DNA from: Paenibacillus sp. NAIST15-1
GTDB taxonomy: Bacteria; Bacillota; Bacilli; Paenibacillales; Paenibacillaceae
Direction of reading: 5' to 3'
Length of the DNA stretch: 64,000 nucleotides
NCBI RefSeq assembly: GCF_001894745.1
Contig: NZ_BBYF01000005.1
Coordinates: forward strand, 186,001 to 250,000
Shown here: one piece after another, positions 8,594 through 17,270 of the stretch
Layout: the number at the start of each line of letters is the position of its first letter
Position numbering within the stretch: position 1 is the first letter of the stretch
Made by a program: the position numbers and the translations under genes
Notes under the pieces: generated by a model
Told to the model about the DNA's origin: nothing
The model's database searches: none
Seen by the model: only the letters and a program-made list of their open reading frames with translations

Positions 8594-9232
8594 TTATTTC
8601 CACTCGGTTATTGTCTCCACAGGAAGACGTACGGATTGGTATCCTGCTCCATCTGCTTTTCCAATGGAAATGAGCATTACCGGAACATAGCGCTCTTTAT
8701 CCATACCGAAAGCTTCTGCGATCTGATCTTTTTCAAACCCTCCAATTGGACAAGTATCATATCCATGAGCACGAGCTGTTAGCATGAACTGCATCGACAC
8801 GAGTCCGCCGTCAATAAGCACGGTTTCTTTGTTTACTTCAGGAGACAGATTTGCATAGTAGTTTGTTAATGCTGCCATCTGTTTTTCTTTCACTTCAGTT
8901 GGCATATATCCTAGTTCTACAGCCTTGCTATAGATCGCTTCCCCATTTTCAAAGCTATTCAGATCCCCGAATACTGCAATCATTGCTGAAGAAGTTTCAA
9001 CTTGCAGTTGGTTAAAACGAGCGAGAGGTGCTAATGTTGCCTTGCCCTCTTCACTTTCAATGACTAGAAAACGCCATGGTTGCATATTGACAGATGATGG
9101 TGCACGAGTAGCATCTTCAATCATTTCTGTCATTTCTTCCTTGCTTATTTTTACGGACGAGTCATATTTGCGAATAGAGCGGCGTCCTACCAGTATTTCT
9201 TGAAAATCATTGTTCTTTGTTGTGTTAGACAT
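8594..9232 (-). CDS. Nitroreductase family oxidoreductase
   Basis: This 212-residue protein carries the FMN-binding signatures of the nitroreductase family: Arg-Arg-Ser-Ile-Arg-Lys-Tyr (residues 17-23), Ala-Pro-Ser-Ser-Val-Asn-Met-Gln-Pro-Trp (about 44-53) and a C-terminal Gly-Gly-Phe-Glu-Lys-Asp-Gln-Ile segment. Members reduce nitro-compounds or quinones with NAD(P)H in the cytoplasm. With the downstream ABM monooxygenase and the divergent MarR gene, the arrangement recalls MarR-controlled quinone-stress modules in bacilli, which is inference from context. The AT-rich gap to the MarR gene holds several TTGAT/ATCAA motifs. Confidence 0.87.
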   Translation of the reverse strand: MSNTTKNNDFQEILVGRRSIRKYDSSVKISKEEMTEMIEDATRAPSSVNMQPWRFLVIESEEGKATLAPLARFNQLQVETSSAMIAVFGDLNSFENGEAIYSKAVELGYMPTEVKEKQMAALTNYYANLSPEVNKETVLIDGGLVSMQFMLTARAHGYDTCPIGGFEKDQIAEAFGMDKERYVPVMLISIGKADGAGYQSVRLPVETITEWK

Positions 9233-9388
9233 GATGTGATCTACTCCTTAATCTATATAAATGTAAATCCTTTGATCAATCAACAATTGACTGGTCAACG
9301 ATTGATATGTCAAACAATATATATCAGGTCTAACATTAAGTCAAGTGAAATTCTATAGATAAACTCAGACGAATGCTTACTGTCCGCC

Positions 9389-9442
9389 TTGAAGAATGAG
9401 GTTATGTATCCTATAATTGACGCATCAATGATTGATTAATCA
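9389..9442 (+). promoter_or_regulatory. MarR gene promoter with palindromic operator
   Basis: TTGAAG (9389-9394) and TATAAT (9412-9417) are separated by 17 bases, a good SigA promoter. Downstream, at 9433-9442, lies the perfect palindrome TGATTAATCA within a run of ATCAAT/ATTGAT motifs, placed where a bound repressor would block initiation. Similar ATCAA/TTGAT motifs recur at 9272-9306 before the nitroreductase gene, consistent with one regulator controlling both sides. Confidence 0.65.
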
Positions 9443-9462
9443 TCTATAGAGGTGGAAAAACA

Positions 9463-9894
9463 ATGCAAGTGTCTCATCAGGAAATGAAACAAATATTTCT
9501 TATGTTCAAGAATATAGAAAGACATGTCACCCAGCACTTTGAGAAACGATTAGGCATTAGCTTAACGAGATATGAAATCCTGTACAAATTACTTGAAATG
9601 GGCTTGCTTTCTCAAATCGGTTTGCAACAAGAGATGAAGATTGATCAAGCTGCAATTACAAGACATTTAAAAATACTTGAGGGAAAAGGCTTTGTTACCC
9701 GCAATCGCAATGAGCAGAATAATCGTGAAGTGATTGTTCAGATTACAGAGGCAGGCAAGGACATTTTAAGGAACTGTGATGTAGATAAAAACCAATTTAT
9801 CGCTGAATTGTTTGGCGGGTTTTCAGAGCAAGAGGTAAAGCAACTTCAGATTTTAGTGAAAAAGCTTGATCATAACGTAGAAAAATTAACATAA
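9463..9894 (+). CDS. MarR family transcriptional regulator
   Basis: This 143-residue protein has the winged helix-turn-helix of the MarR family (about residues 30-100): Thr-Arg-Tyr-Glu-Ile-Leu, then Asp-Gln-Ala-Ala-Ile-Thr-Arg-His-Leu-Lys as recognition helix, and a wing around Arg-Asn-Arg-Asn-Glu-Gln-Asn-Asn-Arg-Glu. Dimerisation helices lie at both ends. The start follows AGAGGTGGA. It is divergent from the nitroreductase/monooxygenase pair and probably represses it and itself through the palindromes in between. It contains one cysteine (near residue 105), so thiol sensing is possible but not established. Confidence 0.87.
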   Translation: MQVSHQEMKQIFLMFKNIERHVTQHFEKRLGISLTRYEILYKLLEMGLLSQIGLQQEMKIDQAAITRHLKILEGKGFVTRNRNEQNNREVIVQITEAGKDILRNCDVDKNQFIAELFGGFSEQEVKQLQILVKKLDHNVEKLT

Positions 9895-9897
9895 GTC

Positions 9898-10164
9898 ATG
9901 ACATTTTTGCTTTTGATGGCGGGAGCCGTCGTGAACACGATCCAATGTGTGTTTATAGGGGGCGTTGTTTTTGTAGGCCTTGTCTTTTACCTAGTCGGGT
10001 CGGCTCCAACCAAGTCCTTGGGAAAAAAGTTCTCGCGTGGCACGATCAAATTTACATTATCGGTCTTTTTTACCTTGTCCATTTTAATTTTGTATGGGAT
10101 CATTACCTATTGGAACGTACGAACCGGAGAAGTACATTCTATAAATTCATGGAGGCAGCGATGA
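9898..10164 (+). CDS. Small membrane protein translationally coupled to a TPR-SUKH gene
   Basis: This frame of up to 88 residues contains two or three hydrophobic segments (about residues 3-33 and 52-70) and a basic loop between them, so it should be a small integral membrane protein. It begins 3 bases after the MarR stop. ATG at 9898 has no obvious Shine-Dalgarno sequence, and an in-frame GTG at 9931 preceded by GGGAG is an alternative. The stop overlaps the next gene's start as ATGA (10161-10164), and GGAGG inside its 3' end serves as the next gene's ribosome site. That coupling argues it is a real gene. I do not recognise a family. Confidence 0.6.
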   Translation: MTFLLLMAGAVVNTIQCVFIGGVVFVGLVFYLVGSAPTKSLGKKFSRGTIKFTLSVFFTLSILILYGIITYWNVRTGEVHSINSWRQR

Positions 10165-11543
10165 ACCAAATACTTATGGATCAATTGAATCAGTGGCATG
10201 AAGATGATGAACACCAGCGAATTGTGGACACACTGTTAGCCATACCCGAGAATGAACGGGATTACAAAATGAAAAGTCGACTGGTTGCAGCCTATAATAA
10301 TTTGGGGCTTTTTGAGGATGCTCTCCAACAAGCTGATCGCATAGCAGAAGAGGGCCAACACGATCCACTGTGGCACTATCGGGTAGGTTTTACATTCTAT
10401 CATGTAAAGCGCTATGAGGAAGCAGTTCAGGCATTTCGTACCGCTGATCAATTACAGCCTGGTGATGAGGATGTCGAATATTTAATGCAATTAAGTATTC
10501 AAAAAGCAGAAAAACAGCAGCGACAAGAACGCCGCATTGCAGCTAAGAAAGAAGCAGCCTTGAAAGCGAGTGGATCCGCAGCGGTCGAGCCCTTTTCGGA
10601 TATGTCGCTTGATGACTTTTGGGATGACAGCGAGTATGCAAGAGAAGCATATGAATCCGAGCCGCCTACGGATGAGCTGATCGCTTCAATCGAGGAGGAA
10701 TTGGGATATAAGCTCCCCTCCTCTTATATTGCACTTATGCAACACCGCAATGGTGGAGTTCCGATGAACACCCGCTTCCCTACAGAGGACGCTACTTCTT
10801 GGGCTGAGGATCATATCGCAATTACAGGAATTCTGGGTATTGGCCGTGAGAAGAGCTATTCGCTCTGCGGGGATCTCGGCAGTCAGTTCATGATTGAGGA
10901 TTGGGGTTACCCTGACATTGGCGTCGTGATTTGTGATTGTCCATCAGCAGGCCATGATGTGGTCATGCTGGACTACCGAGCCTGCGGTAGAGATGGCGAA
11001 CCGGAAGTAATTCATGTCGATCAGGAGCAAGATTATGAAATTACGTTCCTAGCCGATAATTTCGAAGAGTTTATTAGAGGTCTGGTGAACGAAGAGGAAT
11101 ATGATACTTCTGAGGAAGATAAGCTAGAAGATCTTCATAGGGTAGCTCATGGCAAATTTTCTTCGTTGCTGGAAGAACTATGCTCGAACGTAGTTGAAGT
11201 AGACCAGATTGAACCGAAAATCCGTCGTATCTGTACATGCATTGTTGAAGAGAAGGGCCATTTTTCTTTTCATGCGGATGAATTATCGTATCTGATGTAT
11301 GATTTGCAGTTTTGGTTATATACAAAGTCATATCCAGAGACCAGCCGCGAGCAGTATCTGGGAATCTATGAGAAAATGATCGCCTTCGGCGGCGAGTTCG
11401 GTCAAGGCGGCTACGCACCATCCTTTATTTCGGATTGGCTGGATCGCCGCAAGAAGGAAGGACGGATTGTGCAGGTTAATGGACACCTTCGGTTTACTGA
11501 GCAATCGATTGAGGAACTAGTTCAGCAACTGCAAGAAGCCTAA
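10161..11543 (+). CDS. TPR-SUKH multidomain protein
   Basis: This 460-residue cytoplasmic protein starts with tetratricopeptide-like helical pairs (residues about 10-115, including Ala-Tyr-Asn-Asn-Leu-Gly-Leu-Phe-Glu-Asp-Ala-Leu), a basic coiled-coil linker (about 115-145), a SUKH (SMI1/KNR4) domain around residues 165-320 with Leu-Pro-Ser-Ser-Tyr-Ile-Ala-Leu-Met, and a further helical C-terminal domain ending Phe-Thr-Glu-Gln-Ser-Ile-Glu-Glu-Leu. I chose ATG at 10161 because GGAGG lies 5 bases before it; the upstream in-frame extension overlaps the membrane-protein gene and looks non-coding. Function is unknown; SUKH domains often bind toxin or partner proteins. The ATGA overlap with the upstream gene implies coupled expression. 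Confidence 0.75.
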   Translation: MNQILMDQLNQWHEDDEHQRIVDTLLAIPENERDYKMKSRLVAAYNNLGLFEDALQQADRIAEEGQHDPLWHYRVGFTFYHVKRYEEAVQAFRTADQLQPGDEDVEYLMQLSIQKAEKQQRQERRIAAKKEAALKASGSAAVEPFSDMSLDDFWDDSEYAREAYESEPPTDELIASIEEELGYKLPSSYIALMQHRNGGVPMNTRFPTEDATSWAEDHIAITGILGIGREKSYSLCGDLGSQFMIEDWGYPDIGVVICDCPSAGHDVVMLDYRACGRDGEPEVIHVDQEQDYEITFLADNFEEFIRGLVNEEEYDTSEEDKLEDLHRVAHGKFSSLLEELCSNVVEVDQIEPKIRRICTCIVEEKGHFSFHADELSYLMYDLQFWLYTKSYPETSREQYLGIYEKMIAFGGEFGQGGYAPSFISDWLDRRKKEGRIVQVNGHLRFTEQSIEELVQQLQEA

Positions 11544-11669
11544 CAAGACCGACCAAGCATCAAGCAACCAATCACGTTCGGACGAGGGCTCTTCTTCTTT
11601 TTTAGTAATGGGAGATTCGCTATACAGCGGGAACAAGAACATTTCATTCTGGCAGAAAAAAATAAAGGA

Positions 11670-12230
11670 CTATTTCAATTCAAAAGCATCGTCAAAAAAC
11701 GATTTGAAATTAGGATACAAAAATCTCATCGACGCTTTCAGTTGATCGCGCCCTGTCTTTTCTTCATCAAAATCAAATAATATTTCATGGTCAATCTCAT
11801 AGATTGCATAGTGCTCCTCATCCGAACCAGTAAGATCCATGCATAATATGTGACCATACTCGGAATCCCAGGCGAATGGAAGGTAACCCCACTTGCACAG
11901 GAGTGGATTATACATATCTTGAATGCGGCGTAACGGCTCATCGACCGGTTGTGCTGGCACGATGTCGAAATAGTGATGATAGGTTGAAATGAATGCTTGA
12001 TACCATTCCGGAAAGTCCAGCCCGAATTCTTTTTCCAGCGCACAAATGTCGCCATCAGTTACGGTAGAAGGAACTAATCTCCATATCGACCACTCCTCAT
12101 TAGAGTCGGTTGCCTTCATTTCACCCGGAACATCTGGTCCCATCCATCTACCAAATCCATCCTCCGTTACTTGGTCATATCGGCGATAATAAGCTTCAAA
12201 TCCTTTTTTGATATAGTCCCGTTTATCCAA
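11670..12230 (-). CDS. SMI1/KNR4 (SUKH) family protein
   Basis: This 186-residue protein has the SUKH pattern: Val-Thr-Asp-Gly-Asp-Ile-Cys-Ala-Leu-Glu-Lys-Glu-Phe-Gly-Leu-Asp-Phe-Pro-Glu-Trp-style N-terminal helix, then Leu-Pro-Phe-Ala-Trp-Asp-Ser-Glu-Tyr-Gly and an acidic strand near the end. The start is TTG at 12230 with GAGAGGAAG about ten bases before. It is the last gene of a six-gene minus-strand operon (16962 down to 11670), separated from the DUF4375-type gene by 17 bases. The context suggests an immunity-type or partner-binding role, but no toxin is nearby. Confidence 0.72.
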   Translation of the reverse strand: MDKRDYIKKGFEAYYRRYDQVTEDGFGRWMGPDVPGEMKATDSNEEWSIWRLVPSTVTDGDICALEKEFGLDFPEWYQAFISTYHHYFDIVPAQPVDEPLRRIQDMYNPLLCKWGYLPFAWDSEYGHILCMDLTGSDEEHYAIYEIDHEILFDFDEEKTGRDQLKASMRFLYPNFKSFFDDAFELK

Positions 12231-12247
12231 TGCTTAGCTTCCTCTCA

Positions 12248-12688
12248 TTAAGTATGTATTCCCAATTGCTCTACGTAGTATCGATGTGCGATTTCCGCGA
12301 TTTTATCCGGATCTTCCCAAAATCGATTATCCAACTTATCAAGTCTCTCTATCTCTTCCTCAGTAAGGAACTGAGGAATATCCCAGAGTTCTGTAAGGCG
12401 CTTGTCTTCTGACAAACGTTCGATACAGGCATATCCGGATTGTATGATGTCGAGTGCATGAATCGCTCCAATCGCTTGTAACGCTCGAATTGCATGGAGA
12501 TATGCCACTTCTCCCCAATTGCAGAAAAACTGAATAAACCCGCCGTTATATAAGTCAACTTCCAACAGCCACAAGGAAGTGATCTCTTGTTCCTCTGGAG
12601 TCAAGGCATCCCAGCCTGAATCATTTTTCTTATCCACAAAGGAAGAGGCAAAATCGAACCAAATGTCGCAGATATCCGTCTTCTCCAT
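12248..12688 (-). CDS. DMP19/DUF4375-like protein
   Basis: This 146-residue protein contains the hallmark Glu-Val-Asp-Leu-Tyr-Asn-Gly-Gly-Phe-Ile-Gln-Phe-Phe-Cys-Asn-Trp-Gly stretch of the DMP19/DUF4375 family around residues 45-60, then an Ala-Ile-Arg-Ala-Leu-Gln-Ala-Ile-Gly helix. Family members are acidic, and a Neisseria homologue has been described as a DNA mimic; many bacterial copies are of unknown function. ATG at 12688 follows AAAGGGGGG, so the longer 166-codon frame is rejected. The gene lies between the 569-residue unknown and the SUKH gene in the same operon. Confidence 0.75.
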   Translation of the reverse strand: MEKTDICDIWFDFASSFVDKKNDSGWDALTPEEQEITSLWLLEVDLYNGGFIQFFCNWGEVAYLHAIRALQAIGAIHALDIIQSGYACIERLSEDKRLTELWDIPQFLTEEEIERLDKLDNRFWEDPDKIAEIAHRYYVEQLGIHT

Positions 12689-12803
12689 TTTGTTTCCCCC
12701 CTTTAATGTATAGACCTTATAGATCAGAACATCATTTATATGCTTCATTTATACACAATGCCGCTGCTATCCTAATAATTTATTAGGTTAATATTCAATA
12801 GAA

Positions 12804-14513
12804 TTAACAGTTCGAGAGAGCCAATAACTGCTCCAGTCTTTCTTTTAGTGGTGCTTCTGCTTTTCGTGCCGCTCCTTCCAGCTTCTTCACGCTTCCAAAG
12901 ATTCGGCAGACAACCATCTCACATTGATAATTCTCTTTGTCTTTCAATGCTTCGATAAGCGCCTCGGCAAGCTCAGGACGGTCGATAGTCAAATTTTTGA
13001 CCCTCGTCCCCTCGTCAATTCCTCCCAGCAACATGGATACGATCACCGGCATATGCTCTGCCTTGACGCCATGCGCCTCGATAAATGCCTGCGGATAGCC
13101 GTCCTGCACCATTTGGTGTTCCGTATCCACCATGCCCATATAACGGGATACCAATGAGAAATAATCCTCGCTATACAAGCCGAGACCTAGTACGGCATAA
13201 GTGCCCGGCATAGCCGATTTCTCGCTCGGCTCCACATCGCTGTACCATGCGAACTCCTCCATTGCCGTATCCGCATATTCTGCAACCTTGGGAAACAACG
13301 CCGGATAGCTGAGTGCATTGGCAAAAAAACGATGAAGCTTGGACTTCGCCAGCTTTTTATACGGAAGCACGTGCTTTTGGCTGCTTTTCAGCTTAAGGTT
13401 ATATTCTTTAGGGAAATCCCGCCGCAACAGATCAATGATATAATCGAGCGCTTCACCGTATGCTGCCTCCTCTTCAGATAGAATCCGGATGTCGATCGTT
13501 TTCGTCACGTCATTGTTGTGGGCCTCTATTTTCTCTCCCCGATAGGTGCTCACAAATTTACCGCTGCCTATTTTCAAATAATCTGCTGCCCGCTTTGAAC
13601 CCAATTGTGCCGCAAGTCCCAGATATTTCAGCCGATTATCCGGCTCTGTGAAGCCAATCTGTACGGCTGCATAAATAAAGAACTCTAATTCTCCAGCATC
13701 TACGGAAGAAGGAATCGCTTCCTCCTTCAACACCCATTCGTTTCGATAATAACCGGTTTGGTTAAAATGCTGCGGTAAAAAATGATCCTCCGCCCAACGT
13801 TTGAAGGAATACGTATATCGGCTGGTCCATTCTTTTTTGCGTTCTTGATTCTCCTTCAGCTTATCATTGAGTCGTCGGATTAACGGCTCGATCTCTGCTA
13901 CTTCCTGTTTCATTAGTTCAGGATTGACCAAATGGCTTGCAAAAAAGAAATAGTCATCTACTGCTGGTTGCACTGGTGGTTCAGATAATACCTTTGATTG
14001 AATAAATTGCTCCAGGGTCTGTTTCAGTTGATTTAGCTTTGGTTCATTGATGAACTGTTGTCTACGCGATAACTTTGAATTTTCCCATTCAAACTCCAAT
14101 ACTACTTCAAACTTGTAATCAAAGAAACGCGCACCCAACTCCTCAGAGAGGAACAGTCGCTCTACTCTTTCGCATAAGGCAGGAAAGAACTCCTCAATGA
14201 GAAGTTCATCCGTTAACTCCGTAATGTAGTCGCCAGCTTCCACTTTATACGAGCTGTCGCTCCAAGATAATGGCTCATAGATATCGATATGGATGTTTCC
14301 ATTAGCCCATGTAAACTTGCCTTTTCTCCATGCGACTCGAAGATAATCCTTAACTCCGGCCTGTAAACTTCTTTTATCCTTAAACTCGCTCAGCCTTTTG
14401 CTTTCTTTTGCGTAAATCGATGTGACTTCCTCCCACACCTCATTCAGAAAAGCTTCTACAGCGTGATTCAACGGTGTCTCCTCCTGATTAAAAAGTGAAT
14501 ATGCTTGCAGCAT
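12804..14513 (-). CDS. Conserved hypothetical protein (possibly DUF6138-like)
   Basis: This 569-residue cytoplasmic protein is mostly alpha-helical and rich in Glu and Lys. The N-terminal half has predicted helices with Phe-Leu-Asn-Glu-Val-Trp and a long charged coil near residues 220-240; the C-terminal third ends in repeated Leu-Ile-Glu-Ala-Leu helices reminiscent of HEAT-like repeats. I have a weak recollection that proteins of this kind are filed as DUF6138, but cannot verify it. It starts 7 bases after the stop of the DUF1963-type gene, so the two are co-translated or at least co-transcribed. No catalytic motif was recognised. Confidence 0.7.
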   Translation of the reverse strand: MLQAYSLFNQEETPLNHAVEAFLNEVWEEVTSIYAKESKRLSEFKDKRSLQAGVKDYLRVAWRKGKFTWANGNIHIDIYEPLSWSDSSYKVEAGDYITELTDELLIEEFFPALCERVERLFLSEELGARFFDYKFEVVLEFEWENSKLSRRQQFINEPKLNQLKQTLEQFIQSKVLSEPPVQPAVDDYFFFASHLVNPELMKQEVAEIEPLIRRLNDKLKENQERKKEWTSRYTYSFKRWAEDHFLPQHFNQTGYYRNEWVLKEEAIPSSVDAGELEFFIYAAVQIGFTEPDNRLKYLGLAAQLGSKRAADYLKIGSGKFVSTYRGEKIEAHNNDVTKTIDIRILSEEEAAYGEALDYIIDLLRRDFPKEYNLKLKSSQKHVLPYKKLAKSKLHRFFANALSYPALFPKVAEYADTAMEEFAWYSDVEPSEKSAMPGTYAVLGLGLYSEDYFSLVSRYMGMVDTEHQMVQDGYPQAFIEAHGVKAEHMPVIVSMLLGGIDEGTRVKNLTIDRPELAEALIEALKDKENYQCEMVVCRIFGSVKKLEGAARKAEAPLKERLEQLLALSNC

Positions 14514-14520
14514 CTATGAA

Positions 14521-15816
14521 TCAGCTCTGCTGATATAATGTTGCCGTCATCCTATCCTCTGTACAAATAAACATATAGAAAATGCCTTCACCATACTTAT
14601 CGAAATCAGCCCAGTCCAGCTGACCGATAAACCGCATTCTTTGGGCGCAGCAAGGACAATGCGGGAAGTCGGCATCCTGCACCCAACTTGGATGACCTCC
14701 GATTTGCGAATCTTGCTGAGTTAATGTCCAAGTCGCAGCATAGTACGGCGAGTGCGGCTCGGATGATAGAGTAAGCTTAATTTCTTCAACCGTAACGCTG
14801 CTGTCCTCGTCATCCCAACTAGGCAAATAATCGGGCTTCTGATTAAACCGGCTCCAAACCGGTTCTCCTAGTTGATCGAGTTCCATGTAAATCGTGCTGA
14901 AGCCTCCGCAGAGCTCGCATGTTGCCACTTGCAGGCGTTCCGTAGGCATACCGAGATACGCCAAGGATGGATGAGTGGTGTCCGCGTCCATCAAGACAGT
15001 TAGCTTCCTCTCACACCATGGACAATTGGAATTGCTCGTCTTTAGGAAGTGTGCAGCAGATGTTCCTACTCCTAAATTTACCTGCTGTTCATCCGTTGAC
15101 CGAATTGCATAGCATAGCCCACTAATCAACTCTCGACTTTCCCCATTAGATGCGAGCTCCCAGCCCCCCTCTAGGGCATTTACGTCAGGATTGACGAGCA
15201 ACTGTCCCGCCCACTTCGGCGGATGCAATCGCCATTCCTCAAATTGTCTTACAACCTCTGCGTCACCGATCCAGCTCAATATGATCAGGATATGATTGCG
15301 GTTGTCGTCGTCCCATTCTACTTGCTGGAGGAGTCGCTCCCGGATTTCAGGCGGCGCATCCTTAAATAAGATCGAGGGATAATACATGTCACGCTCTATG
15401 AGTTTGGGCAGAACTTTGGAAATATCATCATTCCGGTAACATACGAGAGATAGTAGAATTTGTTCCGCTTCATCCTCATTCCCAGCATCCAGTAGCTCCA
15501 CCGCATACTTCAGCATTTGCGCTGCCTCTGCAGCCGTCAAGGATACATAGATGTGTTCCTTGCTATGCGGGTAATCGACATATTGAATTAGCGGACTATA
15601 TGTTCTTTGTGCATGCATAACCTTCAAAATGTCTATCGGGTTCGTCAAGCCTTCATACAAATTCACCGTTTTACGATGCTGCTTAATATACGTTTGCTTT
15701 TTTTGCCGTTCCTGTTCCTGTTGGCAGGGCATGCAGATGCCGCCTGTTTTAGCCGCCGTAGCGGGCAGGATCGTCGAGCTGCAGCCTTCCGTTTTGCATG
15801 GAATGCGTTCTGCCAT
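14521..15816 (-). CDS. DUF1963 (YwqG)-like protein with cysteine clusters
   Basis: This 431-residue protein begins with a small zinc-ribbon-like element (Cys7, Cys12, Cys28, Cys31), continues with a helical middle and ends in a region resembling the DUF1963/YwqG family: Ile-Gly-Gly-His-Pro-Ser-Trp-Val-Gln-Asp, Cys-Pro-Cys-Cys and a Phe-Ile-Gly-Gln-Leu-Asp strand followed by Glu-Gly-Ile-Phe-Tyr-Met-Phe-Ile-Cys. Two further Cys-X2-Cys pairs (in Cys-Pro-Trp-Cys and Cys-Glu-Leu-Cys) suggest metal binding in the middle. ATG at 15816 follows GGAGGG. The function of the family is unknown. It lies in the operon of SUKH/DUF4375-type genes. Confidence 0.72.
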   Translation of the reverse strand: MAERIPCKTEGCSSTILPATAAKTGGICMPCQQEQERQKKQTYIKQHRKTVNLYEGLTNPIDILKVMHAQRTYSPLIQYVDYPHSKEHIYVSLTAAEAAQMLKYAVELLDAGNEDEAEQILLSLVCYRNDDISKVLPKLIERDMYYPSILFKDAPPEIRERLLQQVEWDDDNRNHILIILSWIGDAEVVRQFEEWRLHPPKWAGQLLVNPDVNALEGGWELASNGESRELISGLCYAIRSTDEQQVNLGVGTSAAHFLKTSNSNCPWCERKLTVLMDADTTHPSLAYLGMPTERLQVATCELCGGFSTIYMELDQLGEPVWSRFNQKPDYLPSWDDEDSSVTVEEIKLTLSSEPHSPYYAATWTLTQQDSQIGGHPSWVQDADFPHCPCCAQRMRFIGQLDWADFDKYGEGIFYMFICTEDRMTATLYQQS

Positions 15817-15866
15817 AGTTAAGTACCCTCCATATGGTGTCTTTTATATATCGATCACGAATCGAT

Positions 15867-16283
15867 TCATTTCGGAAACTGCCCTTGAAGATAGGAATTC
15901 CAGAGTCTACTAACAAATGCATTGGCGAGCTTGCTATCGAAAGCCTTAGCAATGAGACCGAGGTCGTCAGACACATAACTAGCCAGCTCGGAATTTTGCG
16001 TGAGCCGAAACGTTTGCTTGAATACATATTCTCTAATATCTCGAATTGTTGCACTTTCAGTGGGGTCTTTCTTATGTATGGTTTCGTAGCTAGAGTTCCA
16101 TGCCGCATCGAATGCAGTCGATTCTCTAGCGTCTAATTGTGCATCCCAGTCCTCTTCTTTTTCGAAAACTCGTTCGAAGAAACCGTCAGCACGAATCATA
16201 GTTAAGATTTCATTTGGTGTTATCAACGCAATTTCGCCTCTTTCAAATCTATTTGTCTCTCGTTCTAACGCATCAGCATACAA
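15867..16283 (-). CDS. Hypothetical protein in immunity-type operon
   Basis: This 138-residue, acidic and helical protein has no signal peptide or membrane helix. It starts 4 bases after the stop of the upstream gene and ends about 50 bases before the next, so it fits well into the operon, although no strong Shine-Dalgarno sequence precedes its ATG, which suggests translational coupling. I do not recognise the family. The pattern Thr-Pro-Asn-Glu-Ile-Leu-Thr-Met followed by Trp-Asp-Ala-Gln-Leu is not diagnostic. Confidence 0.6.
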   Translation of the reverse strand: MYADALERETNRFERGEIALITPNEILTMIRADGFFERVFEKEEDWDAQLDARESTAFDAAWNSSYETIHKKDPTESATIRDIREYVFKQTFRLTQNSELASYVSDDLGLIAKAFDSKLANAFVSRLWNSYLQGQFPK

Positions 16284-16287
16284 CTTC

Positions 16288-16962
16288 TTACGAGCCGATG
16301 AGCAACTTGTGCTCTGAGAAGATTGCGGAATATCCGAGCCTATACAGCTCGAAATAAGGTGCGAACGGGTCGCCCTTTAGTCCGTAGCGATGCCACTGCA
16401 AATAATAAGAGATCCAATAATCGCAAGTAATCGAGTAATAGGCCTCATCCAGAATTTCAATCGGTGCATCGTAATCCTTGTGTTCACTCACAACTTCAAA
16501 CAGCGCCTCATACACATCAGGATCATGAGATTGACGGATCTTGTCTATTTTCCCATGCGGCAGCAGCTGAACTTCTTTGATTCTAGACAGGTATGCTGCT
16601 GCATCTGCCGCACCTTCAATTTGCTCGAACTCTTCAAGCAGTTCCTTCAGCCCTTTAATAAACTGTTCGCCATGTTCTCTCAGCAGCTCTTCAGGCACAT
16701 TTGCAACTTTACTATTAAAATAGCCTGGCACCGTGTCTCCGCCAAAATCCGCGGGATCGAGGATGTCATACATCTGTACAATCCGCTGTAAATAGGCCTC
16801 TCCATCTTGCAGCGGCGCAAAGGTAGCCTCCACCCCTTTCCCACTTGGCATATACATTTGAAAATATCCATACAGCTCATTATCTTCGATGACCGCATCA
16901 TCGGATTCTACATCTTCATCCATGAGCTGGAGTAAATATCTCGCGTATGACTGTTTATCCAT
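16288..16962 (-). CDS. Hypothetical acidic protein, first gene of operon
   Basis: This 224-residue cytoplasmic protein is acidic. It contains no catalytic motif that I recognise; the C-terminus has aromatic-rich helices (Tyr-Tyr-Ser-Ile-Thr-Cys-Asp-Tyr-Trp-Ile-Ser-Tyr-Tyr-Leu-Gln-Trp). I chose ATG at 16962, preceded by GGGGAAGGTG, over the longer frame starting at 17127, whose N-terminal part looks non-coding. It is the promoter-proximal gene of the six-gene minus-strand operon and is divergent from the MerR-family gene. Confidence 0.65.
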   Translation of the reverse strand: MDKQSYARYLLQLMDEDVESDDAVIEDNELYGYFQMYMPSGKGVEATFAPLQDGEAYLQRIVQMYDILDPADFGGDTVPGYFNSKVANVPEELLREHGEQFIKGLKELLEEFEQIEGAADAAAYLSRIKEVQLLPHGKIDKIRQSHDPDVYEALFEVVSEHKDYDAPIEILDEAYYSITCDYWISYYLQWHRYGLKGDPFAPYFELYRLGYSAIFSEHKLLIGS

Positions 16963-17270
16963 TTGCACCTTCCCCATGTCGCTAATCATTAGGATCAATC
17001 CCTTCATCTTCACACTACAGATAAAAAAATCAGGAAATCGGAGTCCTATGTTCCATTGATAGATCAAGTAGAAGGAAAGGATTCCATTCCTGATTATGGA
17101 TAGTATACGGGGTAAGGAAGTTAGCAATCAACCTTACAGCCCACTAGTATTTAGGGAAAGATACCTTAGTCCTACTTGATTGCGTCTTTGTTCCTTATAA
17201 ATGTTGATACAGCCATTAGATCAAAAGACACATCAACTTGTGTTTTATGAAATATATCTACAACAAATAC

